Source: Azolla caroliniana (Eukaryota > Polypodiophyta). Taken from it: DNA of 64,000 bases. The notes below the pieces were generated by a model that was not told the origin of the DNA, did no database searches, and saw only the letters and a program-made list of their open reading frames with translations. Of the stretch, positions 38,286 through 51,881 are shown one piece after another; position 1 is the first letter of the stretch, and every line of letters begins with the position of its first letter. The position numbers and the translations under genes are program-made. The stretch covers positions 2,790,001-2,854,000 of the forward strand of contig JBHGNT010000008.1 in NCBI GenBank assembly GCA_043228905.1. The letters run 5' to 3'.

Positions 38286-41200
38286 TCATGCAAATAACGT
38301 CATCCACCTTATAACATGCTCTCATATATAAAACCTATTTGTGTGTTGTGAGGACATGGCCAGTCTTAACGGGGTTTAAGGGATCAAAGTATAATGGTGT
38401 GAGCCTATAAGCTGACATGTGACTTTGGGAGTAAAAAGTTGGATGAAGCCTACAAATTTACTTTGTTGACCATTCATTTGTATTCAAAATTCTAGCAAAT
38501 GAAGCAATATCGACATTCTATTTTGATTTTGCATTGCATAGCAAGAAATTTATGACCTTCATAAGCTACATTTTTTTAAGTGTTGCTTCATTTCTAGTTT
38601 AATGGGAAATCAAAGCTTTTGGATCTTCCTAAGCCCTACATTCATTCCAAATATCTCAAAGGAAAAAAATTGATGATTAATGTCATCATTTAGAACTAAA
38701 ACTACTTTGTTATAACCTTACTAAGGAAGTTGGATTCATGCTTGTGTGGTTTGGTTTAGTTATTTACGGTTGTCCTTACATAAAGTTATTATATAATGGT
38801 TTAAATCTTGACCTTTATGGAGTCTATTCGACATTTCATTTGCCCATCGACTATTTATTTTATGTCAAAAAATAATGATTGGTCTATTGCTCGTGTTTTG
38901 AGCCTTGTTTCATGATGAACAAATGTGTAATGCCTACTTATTCAAGACAATGTTCACCAATTTTCTATATTATCGATTTGTTGAAACGTTGCAAGTTGGG
39001 ATTTGTTGTAACAATGTTTGCGTTTTTCCAAGGTTTAGTGTTGCACATTTGTTTGCATTCTTTTTATGTCATGGCAAATCTGATTTTAAACATATATTAA
39101 TATATTGTTCTGGCAATCATGTTTATGTTCTGGCAAGACATATTGATTAAGGTATCTTGGCTCATGACCCCATATCATTTAACGAATGAATCAATGTTGC
39201 CTATGATTAAATTATTCCTTATGTGAACATTTTTTAGGAAGTAACCTCGTGAGTTTGAACCAATATAAAGCTCCACTAGGCTTGATTACAAAACTTCATG
39301 TTTTTGTAATATAGGATCACAACATATTCGTGTTCCAACATGCATAAAAAGTTTCTATACTGTGACATAAAAAGTAATAAGATCATTCATTGTCTTGTGT
39401 CGTAAACAAGTAAATATATCCATCATGTTTTAATAACAAAATTCCATCAAAACACACAAATGTCAAAATGCAAAGAGGTTGATATAACTATTTGGGCGAC
39501 TGTACACACGTACACAAAAAATGTCCCATCCATTTTCATCTCCGTCTCTGATGCTTTATAACGTTTGTAACAAATTGCCTTCTAGGATCATTTTGAGAGT
39601 GATTGAGAATGGAAATGAAAGGTCGTGTGCATTGATTCACCAAGATACATTTTTAATAATTCCGTAACTATCACATCCACAACTTTTTTACTTGTGATAT
39701 TAGATGCGCAACTTCGTTTAAACATATGAAATTATGTGGGTAATGATTAAATGTTTGTCACAAAACAAAAATGATCCATATATAAAACTGGAATTTCCAT
39801 CACGTGTGCTTTTCAAATACAATACATTATTTGAAAGCATAATAGAAAACATTAAATGAACTATACGATGAGTATTAAAGTCATACATCGGCACTATACA
39901 TCCCTGTGTTTGTCACTTACTTGACATATTTTTCCGTTACTTAAAAAAGCAAAACATTGCTCTTCAACACTTTGAACTACGTATTATTATATCTCCACAA
40001 GCATGCATGTAATGAGCATAATTCGAAACAAAACAACCTTCTTTAATGGTTCTTTCAAAAGTTCACATCATATGACCTACCTTTTAGATTCATTGTTGAT
40101 TAATGATTCGTAATGATGTCACTTTCTTGTAATAGATAGAGAGAGATACATACCTTTTTTATGCCACAAGAGATCAATTGTGATCTAAGGGATGGTGCCT
40201 AGCCCACAACCACGATGGAACTTGGGTTCGGAGAAGAAAAGTCTACTTAAAGATATAGCTCTTGAACATTCACCCTTTGTATTCAAGTTTGAAGGTTCCA
40301 TGAATGCTTGAAAACGCATGTTTTGTACATATTCTTCTATTTGTATAACTACAAACAAATGTTTGGTTTGAGTTGTTGATTTTTGAGGGGTGCCAGTTTG
40401 CATCCAAAATACATACCTAAAGTGCACCACACGTTTAGAGATGAAGGATATTGGGAGACATCATGATTCATGACATGGATATTCAAAAGAAGAAACAAAA
40501 TCCCATATTTCATCAAGGAACAAAAACCTAGAGGGCTTTGGCCTTTCAACTTACTCAAAAATAGAAATATTGATAAAATGTAAGGAATTCAGTAAGAGAA
40601 TATGAATAATAGCTAAAGGTGTTCACCTAGGCGATAAGCATAGGTAGGCACATGCGAAGTTCATGATCCTTTACACAATTTTTAAGACGGTATAAAATAA
40701 ATTATTATGCAACAACAAGCACTTACGAATGGCTAAAAGTGATGGTAAACATGCACTGTAAAGTTGTAGATATATCCTACCAATCATCCTAAAAGTCCAA
40801 ACCATAAGAAACATGGCCTTTCACATTAATCTTATAAGGCAAACGTGTGTCATAATTGTGTGGAGGTTTGGATGATCATATCACAAGAGTGTATTTTGCT
40901 TGGTTAATGTGAATAGGAATATAGTATAGGCAAACACTCAACCTTTTAGTGAGACTTAACAACTACTTAAAAGGTTCATTGGAATTATGTGTACACATAT
41001 ATCTAATTCACAACCATTAATTACACCCTTCACAAAATTTACAATGTTCTTTTCAATATTAAAGGGCAAGCAAAACTAAATTGCTCAAATCTAGATTTTG
41101 TTGGAGAGGTGGAATTTGGGGATAATAACTTCTTTTACTATGCTTCTCCAAAAACACGAGAATATATTTGTTGTTAGTGGATTTAGTTTACTTTTATTTT

Positions 41201-42608
41201 TATAGTCATAGCCTGTCAACTGTCCAATTTCAAGAGATTCCCTTGCTTCACACATTATTTCACATGTCACAACAAAGTACTAAATCACGTTCTTCTCAAA
41301 ATTGGCAAATGAACCATACATGCATACAACAACAATCTTGTTTACAACGTACACTCGTTGCTTCCATACAACATAACTCACATTCACTTTGATTTCATTG
41401 GGTCTCGAACAAGGAGACTCGTCAACTATGCACTACAAGCAATATGACACTTTATTGCAATGCTCAACCTTTAATCTCGTTCAAGTTTGATTTCGATACA
41501 TTAGTGAATCCCCATCATGGAATTCAAATTTGTATTGCCAATCCCAACCTATCCCTAAGCACATTTCTCTCTCATTTGCAATGTGCAATGTCAACTACAA
41601 CATTTGTTGTAAACAAATTGGACATCAACATCACTTATTAGGTCCACACACTTGATGACAACATTCAGGTTCGGTGCCATAGGTCATATTCCTAGTATGA
41701 TAATAAACTAACTTGTTTGTAAACATACACATGTCCCTCTTTCTATTGCCTCAACAAAGAGATCAATGACAAGGAACATCCTATATTGCAACTATGAAGT
41801 TGTCATGAGCATTTCACACTACTTCCCATCATAATGATCACATGTACAAATCTCGTACAAATTCTCTTGCTTAGTACACACTATCCACCTTAGGTACATA
41901 AGCATAGGAGTGGCATTAAGAAAAGAACATCAACCATAGGTGGCCATAGACTCCATTCTACCATTGAAGGCTCTATTAGAAGACTATTTTGGGTCCCACA
42001 TTGGTTGTTTCATATGTTATATTTCTATATAGATTTAATATGGAATCTTCATTACAAGTACAAGAAGAAGCCATTGATTGAAATAATTATCCACATAATT
42101 TTTATCTAGACAACAAAACCTTTCAATCCATGATTACATGAAATTTCATAGCACGAGCTCTTGCACACATCAAATACTACATGAAATATATTAATTTCTC
42201 ATATAAGCTTGTGAAAAATGGAACAATTGTCACCCAACTTGACAATGTATGTTGTGTGAGTGAACCATATAAGATATGCGGATATTGGGTGGTGAGTGCT
42301 AAAGATCGATGGCCAAACATGGAACACAATTCAAATGAGTGAATTCCAGCACAAAAATATTCCTACAGCTATATATGTATATCTTTCATCTATAATCTAA
42401 TTCTTTTCGCCTTTCCTAGTCCTATGATTTGCATCCATGGCTGTAAAGTGATATTAATATCAAGCCCATTAGGGCTTATTGGGTTTGTTTTTCTTTGCAC
42501 ATTGCATAATGCTCGAGCTTTCATCAAATTGCTTCAACTCACACCGTTGAACATCTTGCTCCTTGACTCTTTGTTGCATAAAATACAATTTTCTTGATGT
42601 TTTCTTCA
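38286..42608. other. Long gene-poor AT-rich stretch
   Basis: More than 4 kb without any supported exon chain, RNA gene or element. Small open frames exist but are short and have no recognisable motif. Old decayed transposons may be present beyond recognition. Confidence 0.45.
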
Positions 42609-45600
42609 TCATGTGCCTTCGACTCGATTGACATGTTCTTCAAGTATCACACCTGAAGGAGACAACAATATCTTCCCCTCCGATACCTCAGGCAAAATGC
42701 CAAATGTGGCAAGGGAATCCATTAGCAATTTTTGTATCTCACAATACTTTCGATATATAAGATCACCCTGCAGAGCACCACATTATGCATCCAATTCACA
42801 CACCAATATATGTACATAGAGAGAGAAATGAATAAAACCCTGCTACACAAAACATGCCATGTTTCTTTCTATATACCTCGGCTTCAGCCTTGACAAGATT
42901 CTTCTTCAAAATCACCAGCAAATCAACCAAATATCGCATTGTTTCATTATCGGAATGAGATGCCTCTCTGTACATAAACATAAGGATACGAACTACCATA
43001 AGGAACTATTATGACAACCATGACAACAAAAGACATAAGGAGCTACTATGATTCACCATGACAACACTAACAATACATAGTCTCATAGGGAAGTTCTACT
43101 ACTCCCCATGACAACATTACATATTCTTATAAAGAACAAGTATGACTGACCATAACAACATTAACAATACATATTCTCATTAAGGAACTACTATCGACCA
43201 ACCAGACAACACTAATAATGAAGGAGAGAACCAAGGTGTGGCACTTACTCTATCTTGGCTCTTGCCTCTGCATCAAGATCACCAAAATTCTCTTTCTCCT
43301 CGGAGGTCAAGGTCTGTAGCCTGTTGACCTGAAAACACATCATTCACCCCCAAAACATCATGAAAGGATACAGAATACACACACATTCACTGCACACAAA
43401 AATAGTGTCTTTCAAATGCTTACTTTGCTTGTTGAAGTTCTCAGTTTGCTTCTGTCTAATGCACTTTTACCAGTTCTCTGCCTAACTACATTCCTAAATT
43501 CCCCTTGGGGTTTGGAAGCGTCAAAATGGATTCTCTTTGTGCCTCTATAGTCTTTATGGTGTATGGAAACTGGACTTTGAACAGCATCAATAGAACCTGC
43601 CTGCACCATAAAAGCATGGTTAAGAGATCCAGTGGGCAGAAGGAGCATCAATCCCCATAACCCTTGCATACAACCATGTACATGATTTGATAAATGCATC
43701 ATTTCCAACTCCTGGTCTTGCTATAGGACTGTAAACAAAGGACTAAACGTAAATATATCCTATTCATGTTGTAAGACTACCCTATTCGATGTTCTAAATA
43801 GAAGATCTATGCAAGTCTCGATATCAACTTATTACTGAAATAAAAAAAGTGTATATCCTACAGAATCCAGTAGTCCAAACACGGTCTTGAATAACATGCA
43901 CATTATATTTAGGGTGTGGATATTACACATAAATGTATCCTTCCCGACTTGGATCTTGCTGTACGAGGCAGAGAAATCCAGTAATAAAAGAGAATGTAAC
44001 AGAAGAATAACCTCTCAAATGTTCAGTTTAGTGACTTCCATAGGAACAGAGAGCTATGAACATCTCAGTATCCACTTCCTCGTTGAAATCATAAAACTTA
44101 TTCTACAGCCTTCATTCATGTTAAAATGATCATGCATATTTTATTTACATCATATCTAGGGTGCAAATATATTAATTGTTTCTTTATCCAGGTTTTAGTT
44201 TCCAACAGAATAATGTACAAGAAAAGTTAAGCTTCATACTTGCTTTCTGATAACTGCCAGATTCAGTTTTTTAGGTGAATCAGGAAAACTACAAAACTGA
44301 TCAACTTCTACAGCGGGGTGCTCTTTCTTTTCTCGACTTCTATGAATTAAGGAGCTACAAAAAAGAACAATGACAACATCATTTTCAGTGATAGTGGGAG
44401 AGCATATCAACACACTGTACAAGGACTATGGCCTACGTACCCAGTCTTAGTGTTTTCCAAGGATGTGGCAACTCCCCATCGTGCTTTCACCTCCGATGAG
44501 GCAAGAATCTATGCAAAAGGAGAAATCTTAGCACATCAAACCTAGGCACCGAAAAAAAGAACTAAGAAAAGAATCCAATGGAGAAACATTCCACAATAAT
44601 ATACTAAAGAGATCCAAGACACAAGAGTCAAAATTTCCAGCAGAAAAAAGGAACCTGAGAATGAAGACAACACAAGAATTAGACACCAAATAGAATAGTT
44701 ACTTGAAGTTTATCCTTAGATGAAGATTTGAGAAGAGCGACAATGAAGTTGGTCCCTGCTCTCTCCTTCTGCTCTGCCTTTGCAGCTCGAAGCTCTGCCT
44801 CTGCAGCCCAAACCTCTGCTTGCACAGCCCTCTTCTCTGCTTCATCTCTTCTCTCCTCAGCATCTTCAGCAGCCTCTGCAAATACCTCTCGGTCTGTCCG
44901 AAACAGTTCACATTCTTTCAGTAGCTTCTCATAGGCACTGCTGAGTGCAGTGTAGTCTTCAATTTTCTTCTTCAGGGCTGATGCATTCAATGATGCTTCT
45001 GTCTGCAAAAGCAATAGCCAAAATAAGCTTTATTCTACAAATTAATCTATTATCTGACTGCAAATTTTAAGCACAATCTATAGTAGACCACAAATCAAAT
45101 CTATTATCAGACCACAGATTTCATGACCAAGATATGGTAAATCTCCTATTCATAATGACCTCACATGGCCACAGATAACAAACCAATCAAAAGTAATCTG
45201 GATACATGTCAAAAGTGACATTATCATATTCTCTGATATGCAAGCTACCATGCATAAATGATGTTATCTTACCACAAATTTGAAGACCAGTCTATCATAA
45301 AGCTGATATTTATGTCACAATGTTTGCAACCAGAAACGATGTTCTGTCACCACAATTCAAAGACCAACCTATTGCAAGGTCTGAAAAAAATGCCACAAAT
45401 GATGTTATATGACCATAAAGTTCAAGAACCAGCTACAGCAAGTATGATATCTATGATGTTATATGACCATAAACTTCATGCAACAGATGATATGATGTTT
45501 ATGTGACCACAGTTGTCGAGACTAAGCTATAGCAAAGTGTGTCATTAATGCCACATGTGGCATTATCTGACAGAAAATTTTAACACAAAGTTATAGTAAG

Positions 45601-46995
45601 ATTGATATTCATGAAATTCTGACATGCATGCAAAAAATGGTGTTTTCGAACCACAAATATATCACAAAGACCTAATAATACTGATATTCAACTAAGCATT
45701 AGATGCATGCCAGCAAAGATATGTGTGCCCTAGAAACCCATGGGCCATGCCATTTGTTGAAAGACCAAGAATTTCCAGGCTAACTTTTTAATCTTGGTGG
45801 TATTCATTCCAAAAATGATGTTATACTTTTCCATTCAAAGTCCGACATTTATACTACAATTGGCCATAACCTTCAAGACCAATCCACAAATGATGTTATA
45901 TGACAGCAACTCATTCACAAGTGATTCTTAAACGGGCTTATCTGGCCACAATCCAGGCCACCAGTGATGCTATCTGATTAGAAATGATGCTAACAAACAA
46001 CAAATTTCAATAAGCACCATTAATAAGCCTGATATTCAGCTCACAAACACTTTCACCATATCACAGATTTCAAGATTTAGCCACGTGAAGCCTGTTGTTA
46101 TTCATGCCAGAAATCATAGAACATAATATTTGCATTCTTCTGCTCAAGCATTCGTTTCATACGTTTGCAAATGAGTGCGTACGTTATGAAAACATACTTA
46201 TGTTTTTTTTGACGTTTTTTATTTTTTTTCCTAACTTTTTTACCTTACAAAAAGTTTTAATTTATGATAAATAACGAATACAAAATTATGGTATTTACCA
46301 TACTTCAATGGTGTTTACCATACTTGAATGCGAATGCACGTATGGTTCATACTATGCCAGAAATGATATTATCTGAATACAAATTTCTAGATTAAGCTGA
46401 ATATTCATGCCAGAAATTATGTTCTTTGACAAAAAATCATGTCACAAGATATGGTGTCTAGCTGCCAAATTCAGCCTTAAGTGACATGAAATCTTATATT
46501 CATGGCATGAATGATGTTATCTGCTAGTGAATAATGGTATCCAACCACAAATTCCAAATAGTAAAAGCTGAAAGACTATATGCATTCACCAATTTTCCAT
46601 CTTCTTGCTAAATGGAGCATTTCCTAGACACCAAATTATTGAAACTGGAAAGTTGCAACAAAAAACATCAAAGTGGAAATAGAGCTTAAAGCTATACAAA
46701 AAAGACAACAGTAGATGGAGAGTGAGAGTGAGAGTGAGAGACAGATATTGAGACCGACCTTAGCTGCATCCATTCTGCATCCGAGCAATTGATGCTGGGT
46801 CTGCAAATCTCTGAGCTGTGTTTGAAGGAAGCGACAGGAATTTTGAGAAAGCGAGAGATGATAACGAAGCTGATCTTCAACAGAAGGCTGGCCGATCATC
46901 GAGAAAACCATGGCACCTATAGAGTCATCGATATGCAAAGGAAGTGCAGGAGGGTGTTGATGGAGGTGGTGTTGGTGGCGGTCTTCAGGATCCAT
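42609..46995 (-). CDS. Unrecognised plant coiled-coil protein, eight exons
   Basis: Exons in transcript order: 46995-46759, 45002-44703, 44508-44441, 44354-44240, 43600-43424, 43328-43249, 42967-42877, 42767-42609. All introns are GT-AG and the phases close to 408 residues ending in TGA. I do not recognise the family. Residues 1-30 are His/Pro-rich (HQHHLHQHPP). Residues about 45-180 form a coiled coil, with a charged, Ala/Glu/Arg-rich heptad section in exon 2. The middle (exons 4-5) is basic and probably disordered. The C-terminus (about 300-408) returns to helical text, including RYLVDLLVILKKNLVKAE and LATFGILPEVSEGKILLSP. The consistent splicing and absence of stops argue for a real gene, perhaps a structural or cytoskeleton-associated protein; that role is only a guess. 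Start: the first ATG of the open frame; upstream codons are in frame but lack an ATG. Confidence 0.8.
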
Positions 46996-47671
46996 AGAAA
47001 TTCCTCTCAATTGTATACAGAATGACAAAATTCTGGAAGAGAGAGAGGGGGGGGGGGATATATGGAAAGCCTGAAAAGGGAACTGTCACAGAGGGATAGA
47101 TTGATGGATCTGAAGCTTTTCTTCTGTGTTTTCTCTTTTCCTTTACCTTTTCTTGTTTTTCCTAGATTGCTTGTAACTCTGAAGCTTCCTTCGGTGCTTC
47201 TGATGGCTATGGGCTGCTGCTCGCTCTGTGTCTGTTCCTGCAGAAAAATGAAGAAGATACAAAAAATGAACCGTTAAAGCTTTTGAATCTCTCTGTCCCT
47301 CTCTGTCTGTCTGTAGTATCAGTATGTAATGCATTTCATATTTCTAGTTATTTATATTCTTGGCCCTTGGCCCCCTCCACTAATGAAGAATGACTTCATT
47401 ATCAAATTTATATGTACATACATACATATAGACATATTGATATAAGAATGACTTATATGTACATACATATCCAAGTGGCTTTATGAGAATAAATGATATG
47501 TACATATATAATATATACATATACATTGACCGATTAGGGTCGATGCCTAATTAACCTGACCCTGATCACTGTGCTCTTGTATGTGTGCTAAACACTCTTT
47601 CATGATAAGAAGTTGTGTGTTCTTTTCTCTTATGCTTCTTTATGCGTATTGTTATGTGACATTTTCTATTG
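46996..47671. other. Promoter-side DNA of the coiled-coil gene and intergenic sequence
   Basis: Contains a short poly-G/GA run (47040-47060), pyrimidine-rich DNA and TA/CATA-rich words. No second gene is supported. Confidence 0.5.
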
Positions 47672-47763
47672 AGAGAGAGAGAGAGAGAGAGAGAATGTTA
47701 TATTAATTGTCTTCTAAGACCAAATTTGGCCATGAGAGAGACAGAGAGAGCAAGCAAGAGAGA
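47672..47763 (-). mobile_element. Ultra-short LINE family A 3' end inside a (GA)n tract (copy 3)
   Basis: Positions about 47695-47737, read on the minus strand, give TCTCATGGCCAAATTTGG, CTTAGAAGAC and TTAATATAACATT. This matches the last 45 or so bases of the LINE at 20930-20975. Both sides are (GA)n: 47671-47694 and 47735-47763. It is an extremely 5'-truncated insertion, again framed by CT/GA repeats, with CT on the LINE sense strand. Confidence 0.85.
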
Positions 47764-49112
47764 GTGGGTGTGAGTAATAATCATTAGGGCTAGTTACGCT
47801 AGTAGCTCAAAGAGTGTCTGATAACCACTCTTGCCTAGTCCGCTACCAGTAGGATATACGTTGGTCCGGATCCTTGGCCCAACGATATCAACGGGAGTTA
47901 TAGCTCCATCGATTCATAAGACTTGTTCCAATGTTGTGCGCACGGAAACTGCATACAACTAAATTTATCATCGTCATCGTCATCGTCAATTTATTTATCA
48001 TCGTGAAAATAAAAACCCTCAATCATACGAAAACTATTATCATCCACTTTCACTTGCACAAATAACTTCTTTGTTATCCCAAAACATGCACATTAAACCC
48101 TCGACATTCTTAATATCCTCACCAATACTCTTACTTCGATTAATTAACAAAACCATATCACCCTTATTAACCTTGATGTCGTCCCCCCTACCATATTAAA
48201 ACCGTCGAGATTAGCCTTGTCGTGATCTAAAATATCATTATCATCGTATACCACATCACCATCATCCATATCCCTTATCATATTCTCGTAATTATGCCCA
48301 TAGACCAGATCATATATCAAATCGTCCTACTCAGCCTTAGCCTTGTCATAATACACCCATATCACAATCATCTTCATTCTAAACCACATCATGAATTACT
48401 TTGTTATTGTTATATTTGGCTTCCATGACCATATCATCCATCACATGGTAGATCTTATATCATTATTTTTATGATATTAAATATCATCCTTAATATTATA
48501 GGCGTCAATGTCATCATCAATCCCACCTTCCACTTCAAACACCACCCTTTTTGACAATTGCTTCCCACATCTCTAGATCTTTGAAATGCACGCAACAAGA
48601 TCATCGCCTTCTTTATCTAATACTACTCCATAAAAGCTGCTTAAAAACATCAATCGAGTTGCATGGTGCTTGAACTATTGTGCCAAATGTTTGATCCATC
48701 CAACCTCAACCATCCCTTCCGTGTCATGGATCAACTTGAGGAAATATATTATTTTCAAATCCCTAAATGTCATTGTCTCTAACATTGCTTCTTGAAATTT
48801 CATCTCCTACCCTATGTTCAGATTGGGTTAGCAAATGTTGCGTAAAAGCGCATTGGATATACGTGCATGTGTGTCGGTGGAACTACTTGGGTTTTAAATG
48901 CGAAGATGGATCAACATAGGTATGTTGAAGATGAAAAATGTGCTTGGAACAAAAAGAAATGAAACTCCATGGTGGACTTAAGTTAGAAAACATATTCAAT
49001 ATAACCTTAAAAAGATAGGTAAAAAGTAGATAGAATCAAACCCTTCGTATATTATTCAAATTGAAGTTTCGAAGTTAGTATAACAATAGAAAGAGTTGTT
49101 GTTTATTGTCCC
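47764..49112. other. Intergenic, nothing recognised
   Basis: AT-rich DNA with ATC/GTC-type simple-sequence patches near 47970. No gene supported. Confidence 0.5.
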
Positions 49113-49507
49113 TGTAAAGAATCGGATATGATTCTTGTGAAGTGGAAGAGATATGAGTTATGTGTGTGTATGAGAGAGAGAGTGAGTGAGTGAGAGAGAC
49201 AAGGAATAAGACACAGAGAATATGCAAGGTAAGAGTATATTAACAAAGGAGAAAGACTCAACACAATACAAGGTGGGAGGAGGGTGCTTTATATAGTCAC
49301 CCTCTCTCTTCATTAACTACAAGGCTCATGGAGCATGGGGAATGTGAAAGCTCATAAGTTATGTGTCATAGAATATGATTCTATGACTCATACTAAATGC
49401 TAGAATACAAAGAGGTGACTTAATGGTGACTCTTAACCGTTGGAGTGTCTATTCACTCTCAAGGTAAGTTCACACACACTAGACCAAGTTGAACTTGATT
49501 CTCAACA
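49113..49507 (-). mobile_element. Copia-type 3' LTR, minus strand
   Basis: Read on the minus strand, the 395-bp block starts TGTTGAGAATC and ends GATTCTTTACA; these ends are inverted repeats of each other at 9 of 11 positions. A TATA box (ACTATATAAAGC) lies near 49293. The sequence just before the LTR start is a polypurine tract (GCTTGAGGGGGCA), the arrangement that precedes a 3' LTR in plant Copia elements. The 5 bases after the LTR end are GTCCC on the plus strand, the candidate target duplication; its partner would lie beyond the window. Confidence 0.7.
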
Positions 49508-49916
49508 TGCCCCCTCAAGCTCAAGTCGGGTCGGTTTCAAACGGTATTCGAAATCCACTTCGACTCGCGTTCCGGAGTTCGCTTTGACTCGCGTTCCGGA
49601 GTTCGCTTCGACTCGCGTTCCGGAGTTCGCTTCGACTCGCATTCTGGAGTCCACATCGACTCGTGTTGACTCGCTTTATGCGGAGTTGCAGAATCCGTGC
49701 TCTAGCTTGCGTTGTGCGTAGTTGCGAAGTCTGTGCTTCGGCTTGCGTCTTTCTTCACAGCTTTTGCGCGGTTGCGGAATCTACGCGTTATTGCGATTGC
49801 GTAGTGTCCTGTGTACTCCCCCTCAAGCTTGGCTGTTACCGGCCGGCAAAGGAGTCCAGAGTGGGAAACGGAGAGTTATTTAAGTAGTAGGAATGTGGTT
49901 GTAATTAAGCTATGAG
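49508..49916 (-). mobile_element. Internal 3' part of the Copia-type element with minisatellite
   Basis: This is non-coding DNA adjoining the Copia-type LTR. It has the polypurine tract at 49508-49520 and a second similar tract (GCTTGAGGGGGAGT on the minus strand) at about 49815-49829. Between them are four 24-bp units containing GACTCGCGTTCCGGAGTTCG (49558-49653). The element stops where the next retrotransposon starts, so its body is expected beyond the right end of the window. Confidence 0.5.
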
Positions 49917-50270
49917 TGTGGACGGACGGACCGGAATCGGTATGCCGTTCCGGATCCGGACCGATCCCGAACAGGTGCGGATGGCACCGTTTTGTAATAC
50001 AGACCGGAAACCTATTTAAAGGCCCGGATACAATGTAATAGATAGCGGTTAATTAATAGAAGCTTAGCGTTGTTATCTTTCTCTGTTAATTGCCGTTCTG
50101 TCTTAATTATTATATTTTACGCGTGTAATTATGAAAGACGATCATGCTAAGTAACTTAATTAAGTCGGACTAAGCGTTGAGTCTAATCCGGTTGCCGTAA
50201 CACCCTTTGGTGAAGTGTCTTCCGTAGACACCCTGTGTTAGGCCATTGTCCGGCCCGAAGAGTTAACACA
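49917..50270 (+). repeat. Probable 5' LTR of the outer element
   Basis: Bounded by TGTGGACGG and AACACA, with a TATA-like CTATTTAAAGG at about 50012. The right edge is supported by the primer-binding site that follows; the left edge is inferred from the TG...CA rule, because the second LTR is not in the window. Confidence 0.5.
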
Positions 50271-50275
50271 GTTTT

Positions 50276-50287
50276 TGGCGACCACGA
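50276..50287 (+). promoter_or_regulatory. Primer-binding site of the outer element (tRNA primed)
   Basis: TGGCGACCACGA begins 5 bases after the LTR end. It starts with TGG, the complement of the tRNA CCA end; the sequence could pair with a tRNA-Arg 3' end, as reported for Ogre-type elements. The identity of the tRNA is an inference. Confidence 0.55.
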
Positions 50288-50321
50288 TTCCTGTTTTTGC
50301 AACGAACGATGGCACGGATGG

Positions 50322-51881
50322 ATGTCTAGATCAATGCACGACCTGGTTACAGATCGAACTCGACGCCTTGCCGAAAGGCAAAGGAGACGCGAGGCTTTCC
50401 AGCAAGCGGCGCAGGAAATTAGAGCGGATCGCTCGTTTTCCAACATAATCCGGAGAGTAGCGGAGGACTCCCTCTGGTTACAGCAAACATCGCACCCGGA
50501 CGACGGCAGCAGCCTAAGCAGCCTCCGGGAAACCGAATCCCTTCTCCACGCGTTGGCAAACGGAGAAGGCGAAGCAGAAGCCTTTTCAGCATATGAATCG
50601 GACTCCGAAGGGGAATACAACGTGCACACGAACTACCGTAGCAACAACGAAACCCCGGGCGGACCGGAGGACGAAGGATCGGATACCTTACCGACACCGG
50701 AACCGGAAGTGCTAACGTTGGAACCCTCGGAACCAGCAGAAGAAGAGCGACCTCCGACACCGAAAGTCGAAGAGGAGAGACCTCCGTCACCAAAAGAAGA
50801 GGAAAAACCACCGACGCTGGAAACAAATCGGGAAAGACCACCGACACCGGAGAAAATTCCGGAACGAGCACCAACACTGCCAGCCCGCGCACCGATACCG
50901 GACGACGGCATGCCGTTCCAGTACTCCGAGTATAGAGATGATCCGAACGCGGAAGCTCATGTGCACGCCTTTGAACAAACATGGGAAGCCAACCATGTGT
51001 CCCAATGATTGACCCCGGAGGAAGAAGAACGCTCTAAGATAGCGGAATTTGGCGTCACATTGGAGGGACCGGCAGCAAGATGGCGCCGGACGCAGGACCC
51101 GTCTACCATCAACACCTTTGCAGATTTAAAAGCTAAATTCTTGCATTTTTTTCAAAAAGAGGTGGACCAGACCATAATGGTAGGCTTATTTTATACCATC
51201 CGACAGGAGGCAGGGGAGAGCATTCCCCAATTTGTCATCCGGTTTCAACGGATGCATAGTCAGCTTGCCCGTGCACCCCCGGAGGAGGAATTACGGACTA
51301 TATTTCTAAACGCGCTCCGGGAACCCTTACGCACGGTTTGCACGGTAATTGACTTCCGCACAAGTACCATCGACCAGGTCATTGACCGGGTGAGAGAGAT
51401 GGAAAAGACAAGCTCCTGGCTCACACTGGGAGCACTCCAACGGGCGTTACCGTCCGATGAAGACCTCTGGTTTCAGCAAGCAATACAATGCACAACCTGC
51501 TTGAATTATGGACACTCGGCTCTAGAATGCACTATGAGGACGCAATGCGTAATCTGTCAATCCAAGAGCCATACGACGGATAGGTGCGAGTATAATCTGT
51601 TGAACCGGCAAGCACCGCCCGTCCGACAAATTGAGCCACACAGTAGCCGGGATGAAGAAGACGAACGCTGGCGGCGAATGGACCGCGACCGACCGGCACA
51701 GGATGTCCGGTATGGCGATCAACGGGAGAATGATGTCAGATATGGTGATCGACGGGATAACTATGACCGGCATGATCGGTACCGGGATTACAACAGACGA
51801 TACGAACATTACGACCGGGAGCACTCCCCCGGGTATCGTCAGGGCAAGCGTTGCAAGAGTGCCAGATTACGTTGCCACTAG
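50322..51881 (+). pseudogene. gag of the outer element, broken
   Basis: The N-terminal part is acidic and Pro/Glu-rich, with repeated RPPTPE-like units. An in-frame TGA at 51006-51008 splits it from the capsid-like region (FGVTLEGPAARW, FADLKAKFLHFF). Two zinc knuckles of the CX2CX4HX4C form follow (CTTCLNYGHSALEC and CVICQSKSHTTDRC). The tail is Arg/Asp/Tyr-rich (RYGD repeats). Without the stop it would be about 520 residues. It packages element RNA in an active relative; this copy cannot. Confidence 0.85.
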
